Shown piece by piece: positions 52,654 to 63,207 of a stretch of DNA of 64,000 nt. This DNA is from Entoloma clypeatum. Taxonomy: Eukaryota; Basidiomycota; Agaricomycetes; Agaricales; Entolomataceae. The translations under genes and the position numbers were made by a program. The stretch lies in assembly GCA_963565915.1 (NCBI GenBank), contig OY751492.1:3162001-3226000 (forward strand). Direction: 5' to 3'. Position 1 is the stretch's first letter. Each line of letters starts with the position of its first letter. The notes beneath the pieces are model-generated. The model searched no databases and had not been told where the DNA came from. It saw only the letters and a program-made list of their open reading frames with translations.

Positions 52654-55600
52654 ATGTCTACCTCTCGCTCCGCCATGGACACCATCACCGCCTTTGACGG
52701 CATTGACTACCAAAGCTGGGCCGAGAAAATGAAGTCCTACCTCCTCCATCAAGGAGTCTGGCGCATCGTCTCCGGCGACATCACTCGTCCTGTGATCGCC
52801 GACTTCACCACTACGGTCTCCACTCCTGGTCCCACTGCCGCTGCTCCCCCTGTATTAACTACCACGATCGACCAGCCCGGCTTCCGTAAGGAGGAAAAAG
52901 CCTGGATCAGGGACGACGACGTAGCTCTCGGGGCGATACGCCTGAAGGTCTCTGAGGCGATCAGACGCCACATCAAGGATAGCACCTCGGCACTTGACGC
53001 ATGGAAGGAGCTAAAAGATAACTACTCCAAGGTATCCCCGGCCGTCATCTTCGGCGACTTCAAGGCCGCCGCCACCTACAAGCTCTCTGGACGCGACCCC
53101 GTGCCTGAGATTGAACGCCTGGGGTCTCTTTTTGCCCGGCTCGCCGATTCGAAGTTTGTCGTTCCCGATCTGATGCAGGCAATGATCCTGGCCAATGCAA
53201 TTCCCGACGCCTGGTCGTCACTCTCCACCGCCCTTTTCCAGGTCTATGACGCCGACGATTTCACCTACAAGGCCGTCGCCGAGAGCATCATCTCTGAATA
53301 CCGGCGCAAGTATGCAGTAGGGTCTACTCGGGCGTCCAACGAGCAGGCCCGGAAAATCTCCGGGACAAAGCGCAAGGGGCAGGACCCCAAATGGGAAAGG
53401 CAGCAAAAGCCGAGTACCTCGCAGAACGACGCTGACGAGCAGCCTAACTCGGCCGACCCAAGTACCGCTTCTGAGAAGAAGAAGGGAAAGGGACGTTGGC
53501 GCAATCAGAAGAAAAGCGCCAACACTGCGGACAACGCGTCCGAACATGTGGAGGAAACGGTTGAGTTTGTTGCTCCCGCCATCCTCTTCCCTCCTCTTCC
53601 GGCACCGTCCTTCACCACCGTCACTGGTCGTGGGAAAACGACAAGTACCGCCCAGCCCGATTCCGCAAGAATGCAGTCGCTCCTGCAGCGTATGAACCCG
53701 CCTCCTTCCCAGTACACTGGACTTCCATCTGGAAAACCGTCCGTGTGGAAAAAGAACGACCATGTTCGCAAACTCGCACGCGGCACTGGTGCTCGCCCCT
53801 CAGGATCGAACCTTTGTATCCTAGACACCATCATTCCTGACATCGACGAAAGGCCGGCTAAACAGCGTCGCGTAGCCCCGTCGATAGAAGAATCGCTGAA
53901 GATGATGGACATAGACCATCAAAGCGAGCGGATGGGGCCGGAACAATTCGAAGATGGGCTGATTGAACTTGACGGTTCGTCATCTCCCTCTCCTAAATCT
54001 GACCAATTAAGGAAAACTAATAACACCTCCTTTCAGACGTGTAAAATATTAGCTAGTACTAGTGCAGAATGTATGGATCATATTGACAACGATCTATATA
54101 AAAAATATACAGAGCACTTTGCGTCATGCACACACTGTAAGGAGAAAGAACGCGCACAATGGATCTTAGACTCCGGTGCCTCATTACACTTTACCCATGA
54201 GTTCAAGGACTTCACGTACTACAGGCCTCTCAAGGCTAAGCGATTTGTCCAAACAGCCGCAAAGGGAAAGAAACTGGAAATTCTCGGAGTTGGGGCCGTT
54301 CCAGTACGGCATACCCTAAATGGGGAAATAAAAACCCATCTTCTCCGACCTGTATTCTACATTCCAGACATGGACACACGCCTATTGTCCCTAGGCGTCT
54401 TCCTTAATCACGGTTACAAAGTAGACGGAATGCGTGGAGAAATTAACATCTCCAAAGGACAGAACAAAATACAGTTCTCGCCCCACATTCTCGGACAAAC
54501 CATTTATTGGTTAGACACTGAAATACGCTATGACCAAATCCACGCGATCTCTAGCGAAATCACTGTTGAAACCTGGCATAAACGCCTTGGCCACCCAAAT
54601 GACCAGGCGCTCAATAAGATTCCCACCAGTACCAAAGGAGTACCCAAAACGTTAGTACGTGAGAAATCACAGGAAAGCTGCACGGGGTGTCTAAAAGGGA
54701 AAATGCCGAATCAGTCTTACCCTAACTCGATGACAAGGGCTGTCAAACCCTTTGATTTGATCCATTCAGACTTGAAACAGATATCCACGGCATCATACCA
54801 CAAGTACAAATATTTCCTTACCTTTTTGGATGATTTTTCTTCCCATGTCTGGGTCGTCTTGCTTAGGAAAAAGTCAGGCGCCATCACGGCGCTGAAACAA
54901 TTCCTTGCGATGATCCAGAATCAATTCGCCGCCACCCCTAAAAAATGGCGGGTTGATGGAGGTGGAGAATTTGATGAATACAAGGATGTACTTGCCGATC
55001 ATGGAATTCTGATCGACGTCACACTCCCATATCAGCATCAGCAGAATGGTAGAGCAGAACGGATAAATCGAACTCTGTGGGAAAAATCTCAGGCATTGCG
55101 TTTCGACGCATGTCTACCGCCGATGTGGTGGGAATTCTGTTTGGAACATGCAGCATTTCTATACAACAGAACCCCCATGCGGCGTCTTGAATGGAAAACC
55201 CCTTATTTCAGGGTGACCAATGAGATCCCCGACATGTCCAGCGTCAGAGTCTTCGGATGCCAAGCATACGTACATATCCCAAAAGAAAAACGCAGAAACT
55301 CCCTGGAGTCAAGATCTCGATTGATGATTTATCTCGGATCAAAACCAGGGGTCAAAGGATACCGCTTCATGGATCCTGAGACTAACACGATTTTCATGGG
55401 TGGGAAAGCTATCTTTGATGAAAGCAAGTACCCTAGATGCCACATCGACCCTTTGCCAGAAAACCATCCAGAAATGGAAAACCCAGAGCCGGCTGATGAG
55501 TTTGAGGATCTCATCCCTGGCAGCAATGACGACGACAGTCACAACGAAACACCTCATGACCCACTTCCCATTGAACAGGATCAACCTGAATCAGACAACG

Positions 55601-57381
55601 AATTGCCTGCCAGTGAGCCTGATGACGAACCACGAGTACCCACTCCAGAACCCGAGCAAGTACCAGATCGACCGATCAGGGAACGACGAGTTCGGAAGAT
55701 GCCAGGAAGCATCTATGGGGAAGACACTCCAGCGTCTGATCTTGAAAAATTAGATCGAAGACGGAGATTGGGCGGTCAAACGGCATGGATGAATGACCTC
55801 CTGATGGAGGCGATATCAGCCCAAGTTGGCATCGTTGAAATGTCCCATAAAGACATATACCCTCTTCCAAATAAAGAAGACTGGTATGCGGCTGAACGTA
55901 AAGAGCTAGACATGCTCAAACGCCGCGGGGTGATCACGGAGCTAGTACCCCTGCCTGCAGGGAGGAAAGCTCTAAGGAACAAATGGGTTTATAACAAAAA
56001 ATCCGATGGGCGTCTGAAAGCGCGCCTTGTCGCAAAAGGCTTCTCGCAGGTGGAAGGGATCGACTTTGATCAGATCTTCTCACCAGTCGTAAGATATGAA
56101 ACCGTCCGACTTATACTGGCATTGACAGCCCTTGAAGGGTGGTTCATGACACTGTTGGACGTCTCATCAGCCTTCCTCTACGGAACGCTCCGAGAAGTCA
56201 TTTACATGCGACAGCCTGAGGGCTACATAGTAAAAGGGAAAGAGCACCTCGTGTACCAACTATTCAAAGCCCTATATGGACTTAAGCAGGCCGCATTAGC
56301 CTGGTGGAGGGAACTTGATTCCTCCATGAAAAAGCTCGGCTTTGCCCGGCTTCACTCTGATGCGGGAGTGTTCATTCACAAAAGTACCAAAGGGGAAATT
56401 GTAATCGCCGTCATATATGTCGACGACTCTGCTTTTCTCGGCACAAACCGAGAATACACGCTAGAGAAGAAAAAGGCCTTCATGACCACATGGGAATGTA
56501 GGGACCTAGGGCACCTTGTGCCTGATGGGGAACCGAAAGAATTTCTCTCTATCCAAATAAGGCAACGTGGGAAATGTATCTTCATTGATCAAGTACCTTA
56601 CCTTGAGAAAATACTCGAACGAATGGGGATGAGCGAATCTAACGCCACCCATACCCCACTTCCTACGGGCTACAAACCCATGATGTCCGAAGATGAACCC
56701 AATGCAGAACTTCGATCAAAGTACCAATCCGTCATCGGATCACTTCTATATCTGATGATTGGAACGAGGCCAGACATCTGTTTTGCCGTGATTAAAATGT
56801 CGCAGTTTTCCGCAAATCCCACCAAACGCCATTTAGAAGTGGCTAGGGATATTTGCAGGTATCTAAAGGCGACAAAAAATTACGCAATCATGTATGATGG
56901 CGACTCAGGGAAAGGAATCTATGCATTCACAGACTCCGATTGGGCGTCAGATGAAAACACGAGGAGGTCTACCACTGGCTTCTTCATATCACTGGCGTCT
57001 GGAGCAGTAACATGGGTATCATCGGCGCAAAAGACCATCGCCCTCTCTTCCACAGAAGCAGAGTATATGGCGTTATCAGATTGCAGTCGCGCAGCAACAT
57101 GGCTGAGAAGCATGCTTGCCGAACTTGGAATGCAGATCGGATCAGTACCGATCTACGGAGACAACAACGGTTCCGTCTTTATCGCATCCAACCCTGTAAC
57201 CGAGAAACGATCCAAGCACATTGACGTGCGATTCCACTTCGTCAGAGAAAAAGTCTCCGAAGGAATAATTACGGTCGAATTCATTGAAGGAGTGAACAAC
57301 CCTGCAGATCTTTTAACTAAGAATCTGGGAAAAATCCTCTTTTCCAAGTTTATCCCGTACTTTGGATTGATAAAAAACTAG
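52654..57381 (+). CDS. copia E Gag-Pol polyprotein, intact
   Basis: 1575 codons in one frame. Gag: about 1-300 (FDGIDYQSWAEKMKSYLLHQ; IRRHIKDSTSALDAWKEL), then a Lys/Arg-rich stretch (EKKKGKGRWRNQKKSAN); I see no CCHC zinc knuckle. Protease active site about 506 (WILDSGASLHFTH). Integrase zinc-binding about 640-680 (TWHKRLGHP, CTGCLKGKM) and core Asp about 704 (HSDLKQ), Asp about 725 (FLDDFSSH), Glu about 770 (DGGGEFDEYKD). RT from about 1060 (KARLVAKGFSQVEGIDFDQI) with YVDD about 1255. RNase H from about 1424 (FTDSDWASDENTRRST, SSTEAEYMALSDC, DNNGSVFI). Domain order protease-integrase-RT is that of Ty1/copia. No frameshift separates gag and pol, so relative dosage must be set otherwise. Confidence 0.97.
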   Translation: MSTSRSAMDTITAFDGIDYQSWAEKMKSYLLHQGVWRIVSGDITRPVIADFTTTVSTPGPTAAAPPVLTTTIDQPGFRKEEKAWIRDDDVALGAIRLKVSEAIRRHIKDSTSALDAWKELKDNYSKVSPAVIFGDFKAAATYKLSGRDPVPEIERLGSLFARLADSKFVVPDLMQAMILANAIPDAWSSLSTALFQVYDADDFTYKAVAESIISEYRRKYAVGSTRASNEQARKISGTKRKGQDPKWERQQKPSTSQNDADEQPNSADPSTASEKKKGKGRWRNQKKSANTADNASEHVEETVEFVAPAILFPPLPAPSFTTVTGRGKTTSTAQPDSARMQSLLQRMNPPPSQYTGLPSGKPSVWKKNDHVRKLARGTGARPSGSNLCILDTIIPDIDERPAKQRRVAPSIEESLKMMDIDHQSERMGPEQFEDGLIELDGSSSPSPKSDQLRKTNNTSFQTCKILASTSAECMDHIDNDLYKKYTEHFASCTHCKEKERAQWILDSGASLHFTHEFKDFTYYRPLKAKRFVQTAAKGKKLEILGVGAVPVRHTLNGEIKTHLLRPVFYIPDMDTRLLSLGVFLNHGYKVDGMRGEINISKGQNKIQFSPHILGQTIYWLDTEIRYDQIHAISSEITVETWHKRLGHPNDQALNKIPTSTKGVPKTLVREKSQESCTGCLKGKMPNQSYPNSMTRAVKPFDLIHSDLKQISTASYHKYKYFLTFLDDFSSHVWVVLLRKKSGAITALKQFLAMIQNQFAATPKKWRVDGGGEFDEYKDVLADHGILIDVTLPYQHQQNGRAERINRTLWEKSQALRFDACLPPMWWEFCLEHAAFLYNRTPMRRLEWKTPYFRVTNEIPDMSSVRVFGCQAYVHIPKEKRRNSLESRSRLMIYLGSKPGVKGYRFMDPETNTIFMGGKAIFDESKYPRCHIDPLPENHPEMENPEPADEFEDLIPGSNDDDSHNETPHDPLPIEQDQPESDNELPASEPDDEPRVPTPEPEQVPDRPIRERRVRKMPGSIYGEDTPASDLEKLDRRRRLGGQTAWMNDLLMEAISAQVGIVEMSHKDIYPLPNKEDWYAAERKELDMLKRRGVITELVPLPAGRKALRNKWVYNKKSDGRLKARLVAKGFSQVEGIDFDQIFSPVVRYETVRLILALTALEGWFMTLLDVSSAFLYGTLREVIYMRQPEGYIVKGKEHLVYQLFKALYGLKQAALAWWRELDSSMKKLGFARLHSDAGVFIHKSTKGEIVIAVIYVDDSAFLGTNREYTLEKKKAFMTTWECRDLGHLVPDGEPKEFLSIQIRQRGKCIFIDQVPYLEKILERMGMSESNATHTPLPTGYKPMMSEDEPNAELRSKYQSVIGSLLYLMIGTRPDICFAVIKMSQFSANPTKRHLEVARDICRYLKATKNYAIMYDGDSGKGIYAFTDSDWASDENTRRSTTGFFISLASGAVTWVSSAQKTIALSSTEAEYMALSDCSRAATWLRSMLAELGMQIGSVPIYGDNNGSVFIASNPVTEKRSKHIDVRFHFVREKVSEGIITVEFIEGVNNPADLLTKNLGKILFSKFIPYFGLIKN

Positions 57382-57457
57382 GCGAAACAAAAGTACCTAT
57401 ATATATATGTGGGAAAAAGTAAGATGTATTTAGAAGTATGTACTAAATATGGGGGGG

Positions 57458-57756
57458 TGTTGAAACGTTTCCCATCACTTAGATTAGATTACATCATGTG
57501 ACCTTTACATATCTTCATTACATACTTGTTTGGTTGGTACAAACAGTAGTACAGTATATAAGACCAGGAAACTGTCAATACCAACAAGTTGTCTCTTGAC
57601 TCTTAACCAGCTCCATCGCTCTTACCAGCCTCAACCGCTCTCACCAGCCTCACCCCTCCCAAACCATGTAAGTGGCTAGAACGGTTATGTAGAGTACTTC
57701 CACTGTAGCAGGTTGCTCAGTACATCTGTGGCTAACGCCCAGGTGGAACTTCAACA
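57458..57756 (+). repeat. 3' LTR of copia E
   Basis: 299 bp, follows the purine tract GGGGGGG, followed by CGTTG. Differs from the 5' LTR at about five places (for example CATGTAAG versus CATTAAG). Confidence 0.95.
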
Positions 57757-57880
57757 CGTTGGGCAAAAGGGACGGCCGTTGGGCATGAAGGAAGCCGTCG
57801 GACACGAGATGTAGCCGTTGGACACGAAGGACAGGCGGTGGGCGCAAAAGAAGGGCTGTTGGGCACAAAGAGAGACTGGT
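57757..57880. repeat. Minisatellite, right part
   Basis: Continuation of the 51838-51993 array after copia E: units such as GGCCGTTGGGCATGAAGG, with more divergence toward the right. Confidence 0.82.
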
Positions 57881-57899
57881 GAGTGGGCCGCTGCAGAGC

Positions 57900-58330
57900 A
57901 CGGCGGTTCTGAGTTCAAGCCTTTAATAGTTCAAGGCAGTAGAGAAAAAGGAGGAATCTACAGTAAAATCTACTACAATGAAACATACATACTAATAAAC
58001 CTTACCTCAAGTGCCTTTCCACGGAGAATGTTGTCCATCCGAATGTGATGAATTGAGAGTTTGAACTAACTGCTGAATGCGGACGAAAGTGAGTGAGAGC
58101 AAAAAATTCATCAAATAAGAAGAGGAAGACTGACCTCAGTGACGAACAAGACAAACTCCACCAAATGAGTGAAGTTCCTCATCGCGGGCAGTAGGAGGCA
58201 AGACGAGAGACGAGAAATGAAGATGTCAGAGGCAGATGGACCTCCTGGGGCGTTGAAATACCTCGTCAGCTCCTCCTTCACCTCTCGAGTGTGCACCTTG
58301 GTTACCTTTCCCTTGGCTTGTCACATTTCA
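57900..58330 (-). CDS. Hypothetical protein, partial multi-exon gene
   Basis: Minus-strand exon 58111-58296 area (HTREVKEELTRYFNAPGG ... DIFISRLSSCLLLPAMRN, FTHLVEFVLFVTE) ends at a GTCAGT donor; a downstream exon (IRMDNILRGKALE) ends at GTAAGG near 58010. The splice sites are fungal-like, so a real or decayed gene is plausible, but I recognise no family and cannot fix the ends. Confidence 0.35.
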
Positions 58331-58744
58331 TCGGTTCCAATATAAGAGCGGGGCATCCATAGGGATGAGTGGGGGAGCAGCATGGCATGGGGTTAGTGCT
58401 CACCAGCAGCAAGTCGTGTGGCGCCAGACAGGCATCTCCGCGTGGTGTCGAAGCGGGCCGAAAACGGTGATGTGTCGGTCAGAGGGCAGCAAGACAGGAA
58501 CGGGCTATGGGCCGTAGTTGGGCCGACGTTCTACGTGGATGGAGGCTGGGCTTGGCGTGGCACGGGGTGTTGTCCTGCAGGAGGTCTTTGTGGATGTCGG
58601 CGACAAGAAGCACATGGAAATCGTTACAAACGAATTCAATGATTCAAACTCTGCCGGCGATTACCGCTGAGCATGATAGATTGTATGCCAAAAAAGTTGG
58701 TGGGAACCGCCTGGAAAGACCGAGTTCGAGTTTACGAGAACTCA
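58331..58744. other. Unassigned spacer
   Basis: No gene recognised; frames here lack motifs. Confidence 0.35.
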
Positions 58745-59135
58745 GAACTGTTGGGCCATTGAGGCAGTCATTGGGCACGAGAGACGGCCTTTGGGCACGA
58801 CAGAGGGCCATTGGGCAAAAGAGACGGCCATTGGGCATGACATCAGCAAATCAGACATGTGCTATGGCTGCTATGAGCACTATAGGGCACTACATTCTCA
58901 GGAATGTATGCTACAGAGTGCTATGTAGTGCTCTGTAGCACATGTCTGATTTGCTGATGGAGAGACGGCCGTTGGGCAAGGAGGAACACCGTTGGGCAGG
59001 AGAGGGGGCCGTTGGGCAGGAGAGGGGGCCGTTGGGCAGGAGAGGGGGCCATTGGGCAAGGAGGGACGCCGTTGGGCAGGAGAGACGGCCGTTGGGACAG
59101 ACGTTGGGCATGGAGGGAGGCCGTTGGGCAAGGCT
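58745..59135. repeat. Minisatellite, second block, with palindromic insert
   Basis: Same GGCCGTTGGGCA-type units as at 51838, now including three near-identical 20-bp units (GGAGAGGGGGCCGTTGGGCA) at about 59000-59060. The open frames seen here are only translations of the repeat. It is split by the hairpin element 58842-58958. Confidence 0.88.
58842..58958. mobile_element. 117-bp palindromic (MITE-like) insert
   Basis: Perfect 23-bp inverted repeats at both ends, starting ATCAGCAAATCAGACATG, around a partly self-complementary middle. It interrupts the minisatellite. No clear target duplication. Confidence 0.6.
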
Positions 59136-59480
59136 GTTTTAGGGGTGATGACATCATTGTTTTCGGGGTGTCAAACTTTTTTGTTTCACGGTCTGGACCC
59201 CCCAGTTGCAGGATCCGGGTCCCCTTGTTAAGCCCCGGAATCTAAATTTGGTTTTTTTCTTTTAAATTATAAAAAAACTCGATCGCATTCATCTGAGTCA
59301 AGGTTGGAAAATGTCTTTGTAAATTGATTGCTAGTGCTCATATAAATTCCAAAATCGTCTATGGCCTACATATGTAAGTACACATAATAGTATACCAGCC
59401 TTATATTTCAGTCCCTACCCGAGTACTCTGTCCATGAAATATACATAGGTCGACAAAGGGGCGATTATGTACAGCTGAGT
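59136..59480. other. 3' flank of the DNA ligase gene
   Basis: AT-rich with no gene; presumably contains the ligase 3' UTR. Nothing else seen. Confidence 0.4.
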
Positions 59481-61460
59481 TCACGCATCCGCCGATTTTG
59501 CGCTGACTTTCCTGTGTTCTGGAATTTCGGCATCCTTAGGTTTATCCTTGTCCAGGGCTTCACCAATATAGGAAGGGAATCTATGAAAACATGGGCAAGA
59601 GGCAGTCTAAACAAAAATCAAGATACTTACCGAGGCACGCCGTCCTTTGTGAGTTCCTGGAATCGATACGTGATTATGGCACCGATTCTGGGTGGATTCT
59701 TCCTTTGCTTATCACTCAAACCAGTGCCGACATTGAAGGTCTGAAATGTTGGAAATCTTTCATACAGTCAACCAATGAATTGTGAGAGAAACCTACCTTG
59801 CCAGACTCCATCTTGCACTTCAACGCACCAGTTGTACCCTTGTTTCTCCCTTTTCCAGGGACATAGCCAGTTACGACAGCTTCAGCGTCGTAGAAAGTCT
59901 AAAAAGATACAGCGGAGATTAGTGAGTCATCATCACAACATGAACCTCAAACCTTGATTTTGAGGAGAGTTCCCGAGCGTCTCCCTTCATACTGCCTGCC
60001 TCAGACTGTTAGACTCTAGGTAAGAGAAAGCCAATGACGGTGACATACGAGCCAGGTTTCCTCAACATTAAGCCTTCTCCACCCAGGCCCTCGATTTCCT
60101 TGAGCTTTTCAAGAACATGCTCCCTGCTTGTTGCCTGCTCGTGTTCAACGACGTGGATCTGCTCCGACTCGTGACTACCGCCTTTTCCAAAAAGCTTCTT
60201 CAGGAAGTCGATGCGGTCTTCAAACGGCTGGTCGCCTCTGGACGGGATGTCGAATATCTGGCAACAAAATTCACATCGAAAAACGTATAAAGGAAGAACA
60301 AAGTTGGCTGCGTCGAACCTGGAAGGTGATGTTCTTCCAATGCGGCGAGTTGATAGTCTTCACAATAGAAACTGTCGCCTGGAATTCGCCTCTACCACCG
60401 AAGAGTTCTCCATCCAATGTCACGTCCTTCGGCAATTCTAAAGCAAACATCAGAACTGGGGTCGCTGAAAGGAAAGCGAAAAAGCCCCACTATCCAAGAA
60501 CCACTGCGGTGGAGTAAAAGGGTTTCCTAGACGGCTGATCATTTGCTTGCCATCAAAGTAAGTTCTGGAAATGATGAAGTGACATCTCAACCACGAGTGA
60601 CGAAGTGAGCCCACCTGACACCGTCCAATTTCTCAGAAATCCACCACCCAGAAGGGTCAGGTCCAGATTCGATGTCCCACTTATTCGCGAGGAGTAGTTC
60701 CGGGACAGGTTTGCCTGAACCCGCAGCTTCTTCCTTCTCACCATCCTCATCTTCATTTTCATCTCCTCCATCATCTTGCTTCGCTTTCCCCTTTGACGAT
60801 GGAGGTTTTCTGCGCGATTTCTTCGAAGGTTTATCGTCGTCATCGTCTACTGCATCGTCATCGTCATCGTCATCATTCTTCTTGCGTTTGGAAGAAGGTT
60901 TGGGCTGCGCGGCCTTGGACCTGGAGACGGCTTTCTTAGAGGAGGCTGAGCCTTTGGGAGGGGGGCCGTGTGGGTTCTTGAACTTGAGACGTGCAATTTC
61001 GTACTTCTCGCCGAGGAGAGACTTGAGGTGTTTGCATGTCCGCGCATTTAGTGGTACACCACTCTGCAGCCGCACCTCTTAGAGATCGTGTGGTCCAGTG
61101 AAAGCATAGTACGACAGACTTGCCTGGTTTCTCCAAGCCTTGAAAAGCGTCCATGGGGTTAAAAGAAGAGTCAAACGTGTAGATTGGCTCTGGTCACACG
61201 TACTGGGCATGAGCTATCGATCGGCGTTGACGCGTCAATGACCAGAAATGCAAGAGAGAAACAAACGTTACATACCAGTAATAATGATCAAATGTACGCT
61301 TGACTTTATACACGGAGTTACTGAGCAAAAAATGGGTTCAATTCAAGACTTGGAAGTTTAAAGCAACTGACCTGGTCATTGAGCTGACCTCCTTTTCGTC
61401 GCCATCATTGAGAAAGATGTTAGGTTTAACACCATTGATCTCTGCGAGCTCGTCTGCCAT
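59481..61460 (-). CDS. ATP-dependent DNA ligase
   Basis: Multi-exon gene from ATG at 61458-61460 (MADELAEINGVKPNIFLN) to TGA at 59481-59483, with short GT-AG introns. N-terminal exons: SVYKVKRTFDHYY, EPIYTFDSSFNPMDAFQGLE, RLQSGVPLNARTCKHLKSLL. A charged linker (KRKKNDDDDDDD, KPSKKSRRKPPSSKGKAK) is nuclear-localisation-like. Catalytic core: motif I EKLDGVR (the Lys is adenylated), Ia SRLGNPF, III LDGELFGGRGEF, IV EGLMLRKPGS and V LLKIK; then an OB-fold part (AVVTGYVPGKGRNKG, GALKCKMESGK, TYRFQELTKDGVPR). It seals DNA nicks using ATP. The small core resembles viral/bacterial-type ligases more than ligase I or IV. All motifs are intact; a host gene. Confidence 0.88.
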
Positions 61461-61687
61461 GGTGGTTGAGTGGCAGGAATTGGAGTCTACAGGGACGCTT
61501 TTGAAAACACTAATTCAGGGGTCCTCGGTCCCGACGCCCGCCCACAACATCGGCTGTCCACGGTTCGGCAAGCGTCGGTGTAGTGAGTCAACCCGTAAAG
61601 GCACGAGAAGGGATACCGTAGATGTAGTAGTCGATCCGTACATGATTCTAATGACTTGAGATTTTTACAAGAGGAATCCATCGCCCC
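61461..61687 (-). promoter_or_regulatory. Upstream region of the DNA ligase gene
   Basis: The 230 bp between the ligase start and the inverted repeat at 61688. No clear TATA box; it should hold the promoter. Confidence 0.3.
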
Positions 61688-62668
61688 GACGTTTCCGAAA
61701 ATCATGTCCACGTGTATTTGAGTGCTTCAAAAATAAAAGAAATACGAAAATTTGTTGGGCACATATGAGGGATTCTGAGGGCTGCTGAGACACCTGTGTC
61801 CCCGGTGACAGGGATGTACAAAGGAGACTATGGATTAATAAGTCAAGAAAAAGTGATGGTGAAGGCCTCATCGGTCGGAGGACAGGAAGGTCGTAGTTTC
61901 CCACTTTCATACCTCTGGATCCGTTGCAAGGCATGGTTTGGTTGTTTTGCGGAGTGCTGAGTGCTGAGTGCTGGGAAGGGGTATCAGGAGGAGCAAATAA
62001 GCCTGGTGACTCAGAGTGACTCGGAGTGTGCTGGTTCGCCACCACTTCTCGCCTCATGAATCTCTTCCAACAATAGAAAAGCCTCACAAGGACAACGAGG
62101 ATCTGGAGGGGGCCCTATAACCGTTCCGCGAAGCTGTCGCCGGCCGAAAGCGGTCCGTGTCAAGTGCCCGGTCGAGACTTGGCTGAAGATCGCAGAAGCC
62201 GGAGCCTGAGCGCTGAGCTCTGAGATGGGGCGGTCGAGTGAGTGACTGATAAGATGTGTTTGTTGCAACATACGACGAGGCCCTTCAAGTTGTACGTACG
62301 GGGTGAACTCGAGAAGTGATCGGGCGCCACACACCTCTTCGGTTACCAGCTGCACGTCCGCATTGTTGTTTCCCTTCTCAAAAGTATTCAAGTGCTTCCA
62401 TGGCCTCTATTCTGTGGTGCTGCCTGCTGAGACTTGAGGATCATTGATACCATCGTGTTGAGGGCTCGTCCGACTTTCGCCCCAGAAACTTTCTGCCAGT
62501 GCATTGAAGAGACTAACGGCCGATCTTATGGTTGTATTTGGTGGTCATAGAGGCTTGTACAAGGCGACGACGAGCCCCTCCGGATTTTTCTCATTTTTCT
62601 CATTTTTCAACATTTTTCAGTATTTTCCATTCCACGAAATACACGTGGACATGATTTTCGGAAACGTC
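61688..62668. mobile_element. Possible 981-bp element bounded by 32-bp inverted repeats
   Basis: 61688-61719 (starting GACGTTTCCGAAAATCATG) is the perfect reverse complement of 62637-62668. The interior has 100-140 codon frames on the minus strand with no recognisable domain. No target duplication was found. A non-autonomous DNA transposon is the simplest explanation; an inverted duplication is an alternative. Confidence 0.5.
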
Positions 62669-62715
62669 TGTAATCACAGCGACCCCTTAGGCCTTACCAT
62701 CAATCACGGTCGCAG

Positions 62716-63207
62716 TCACCCAAACGGCACCGAAATAATATCGAACCGCGACCCAGTTTCGTTCTCTGAAAACGAAACATAGGCAGCGTCTAGTGACGAG
62801 ACAGCAAGGGACTTGGGCGGAGATAGAGTTGAAGTGCAGGCGTACCATCCGCCAGGTCCATGGGGAGATGAGCCATCTGGCACCTGGGTGTAGACGTGCC
62901 ACAGCCGCATAGAGTTGAACGATTCCACCGGAGCTCTCACCACCATCATTCGCACATTCCACGCGCCATCTCCCTGGACGAACGCTGCCCAGCCCACTCG
63001 TATCCCTTCCACACACCCATGCCCATGCGTTGCACGTCGAGCTTCGGAGCGCTTCACAAATCTGACTATCCGTGTGCTCCGTGTTTTGACTCCCCCCCTC
63101 CCGTTTTCCTGCTTCCCCGTTCCTTCTTCATCCATCCTCAACCAAGTAATCCAAGGAAGGACAAACTCGCCGTAGCGCGCGCAGCAGGCTCTGAGCACAA
63201 GTCGCAT
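62716..63207 (-). CDS. Hypothetical protein
   Basis: 163-codon frame with some protein-like character (GWAAFVQGDGAWNVRMMVV, SFNSMRLWHVYTQVPDGS). No known domain, signal peptide or membrane segment. The N-terminus and any introns are unclear. Confidence 0.3.
   Translation of the reverse strand: MRLVLRACCARYGEFVLPWITWLRMDEEGTGKQENGRGGVKTRSTRIVRFVKRSEARRATHGHGCVEGIRVGWAAFVQGDGAWNVRMMVVRAPVESFNSMRLWHVYTQVPDGSSPHGPGGWYACTSTLSPPKSLAVSSLDAAYVSFSENETGSRFDIISVPFG

Larger units (their letters stand above)
51994..57756 (+). mobile_element. Ty1/copia element copy E, apparently full length
   Basis: LTRs 51994-52291 (298 bp) and 57458-57756 (299 bp), differing at about five positions. Flanked by CGTTG (51989-51993, 57757-57761) inside the minisatellite. 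Half-tRNA primer site at 52292, a single uninterrupted Gag-Pol ORF and a G-run purine tract (57451-57457). All catalytic motifs are present, so it could be autonomous, though the LTR differences show it is not brand new. Confidence 0.97.

Noticed and set aside
58898..59245. Several overlapping open frames rich in Gly/Arg or Pro/Leu on both strands
   Set aside because: They are only translations of the GGCCGTTGGGCA minisatellite in different frames.
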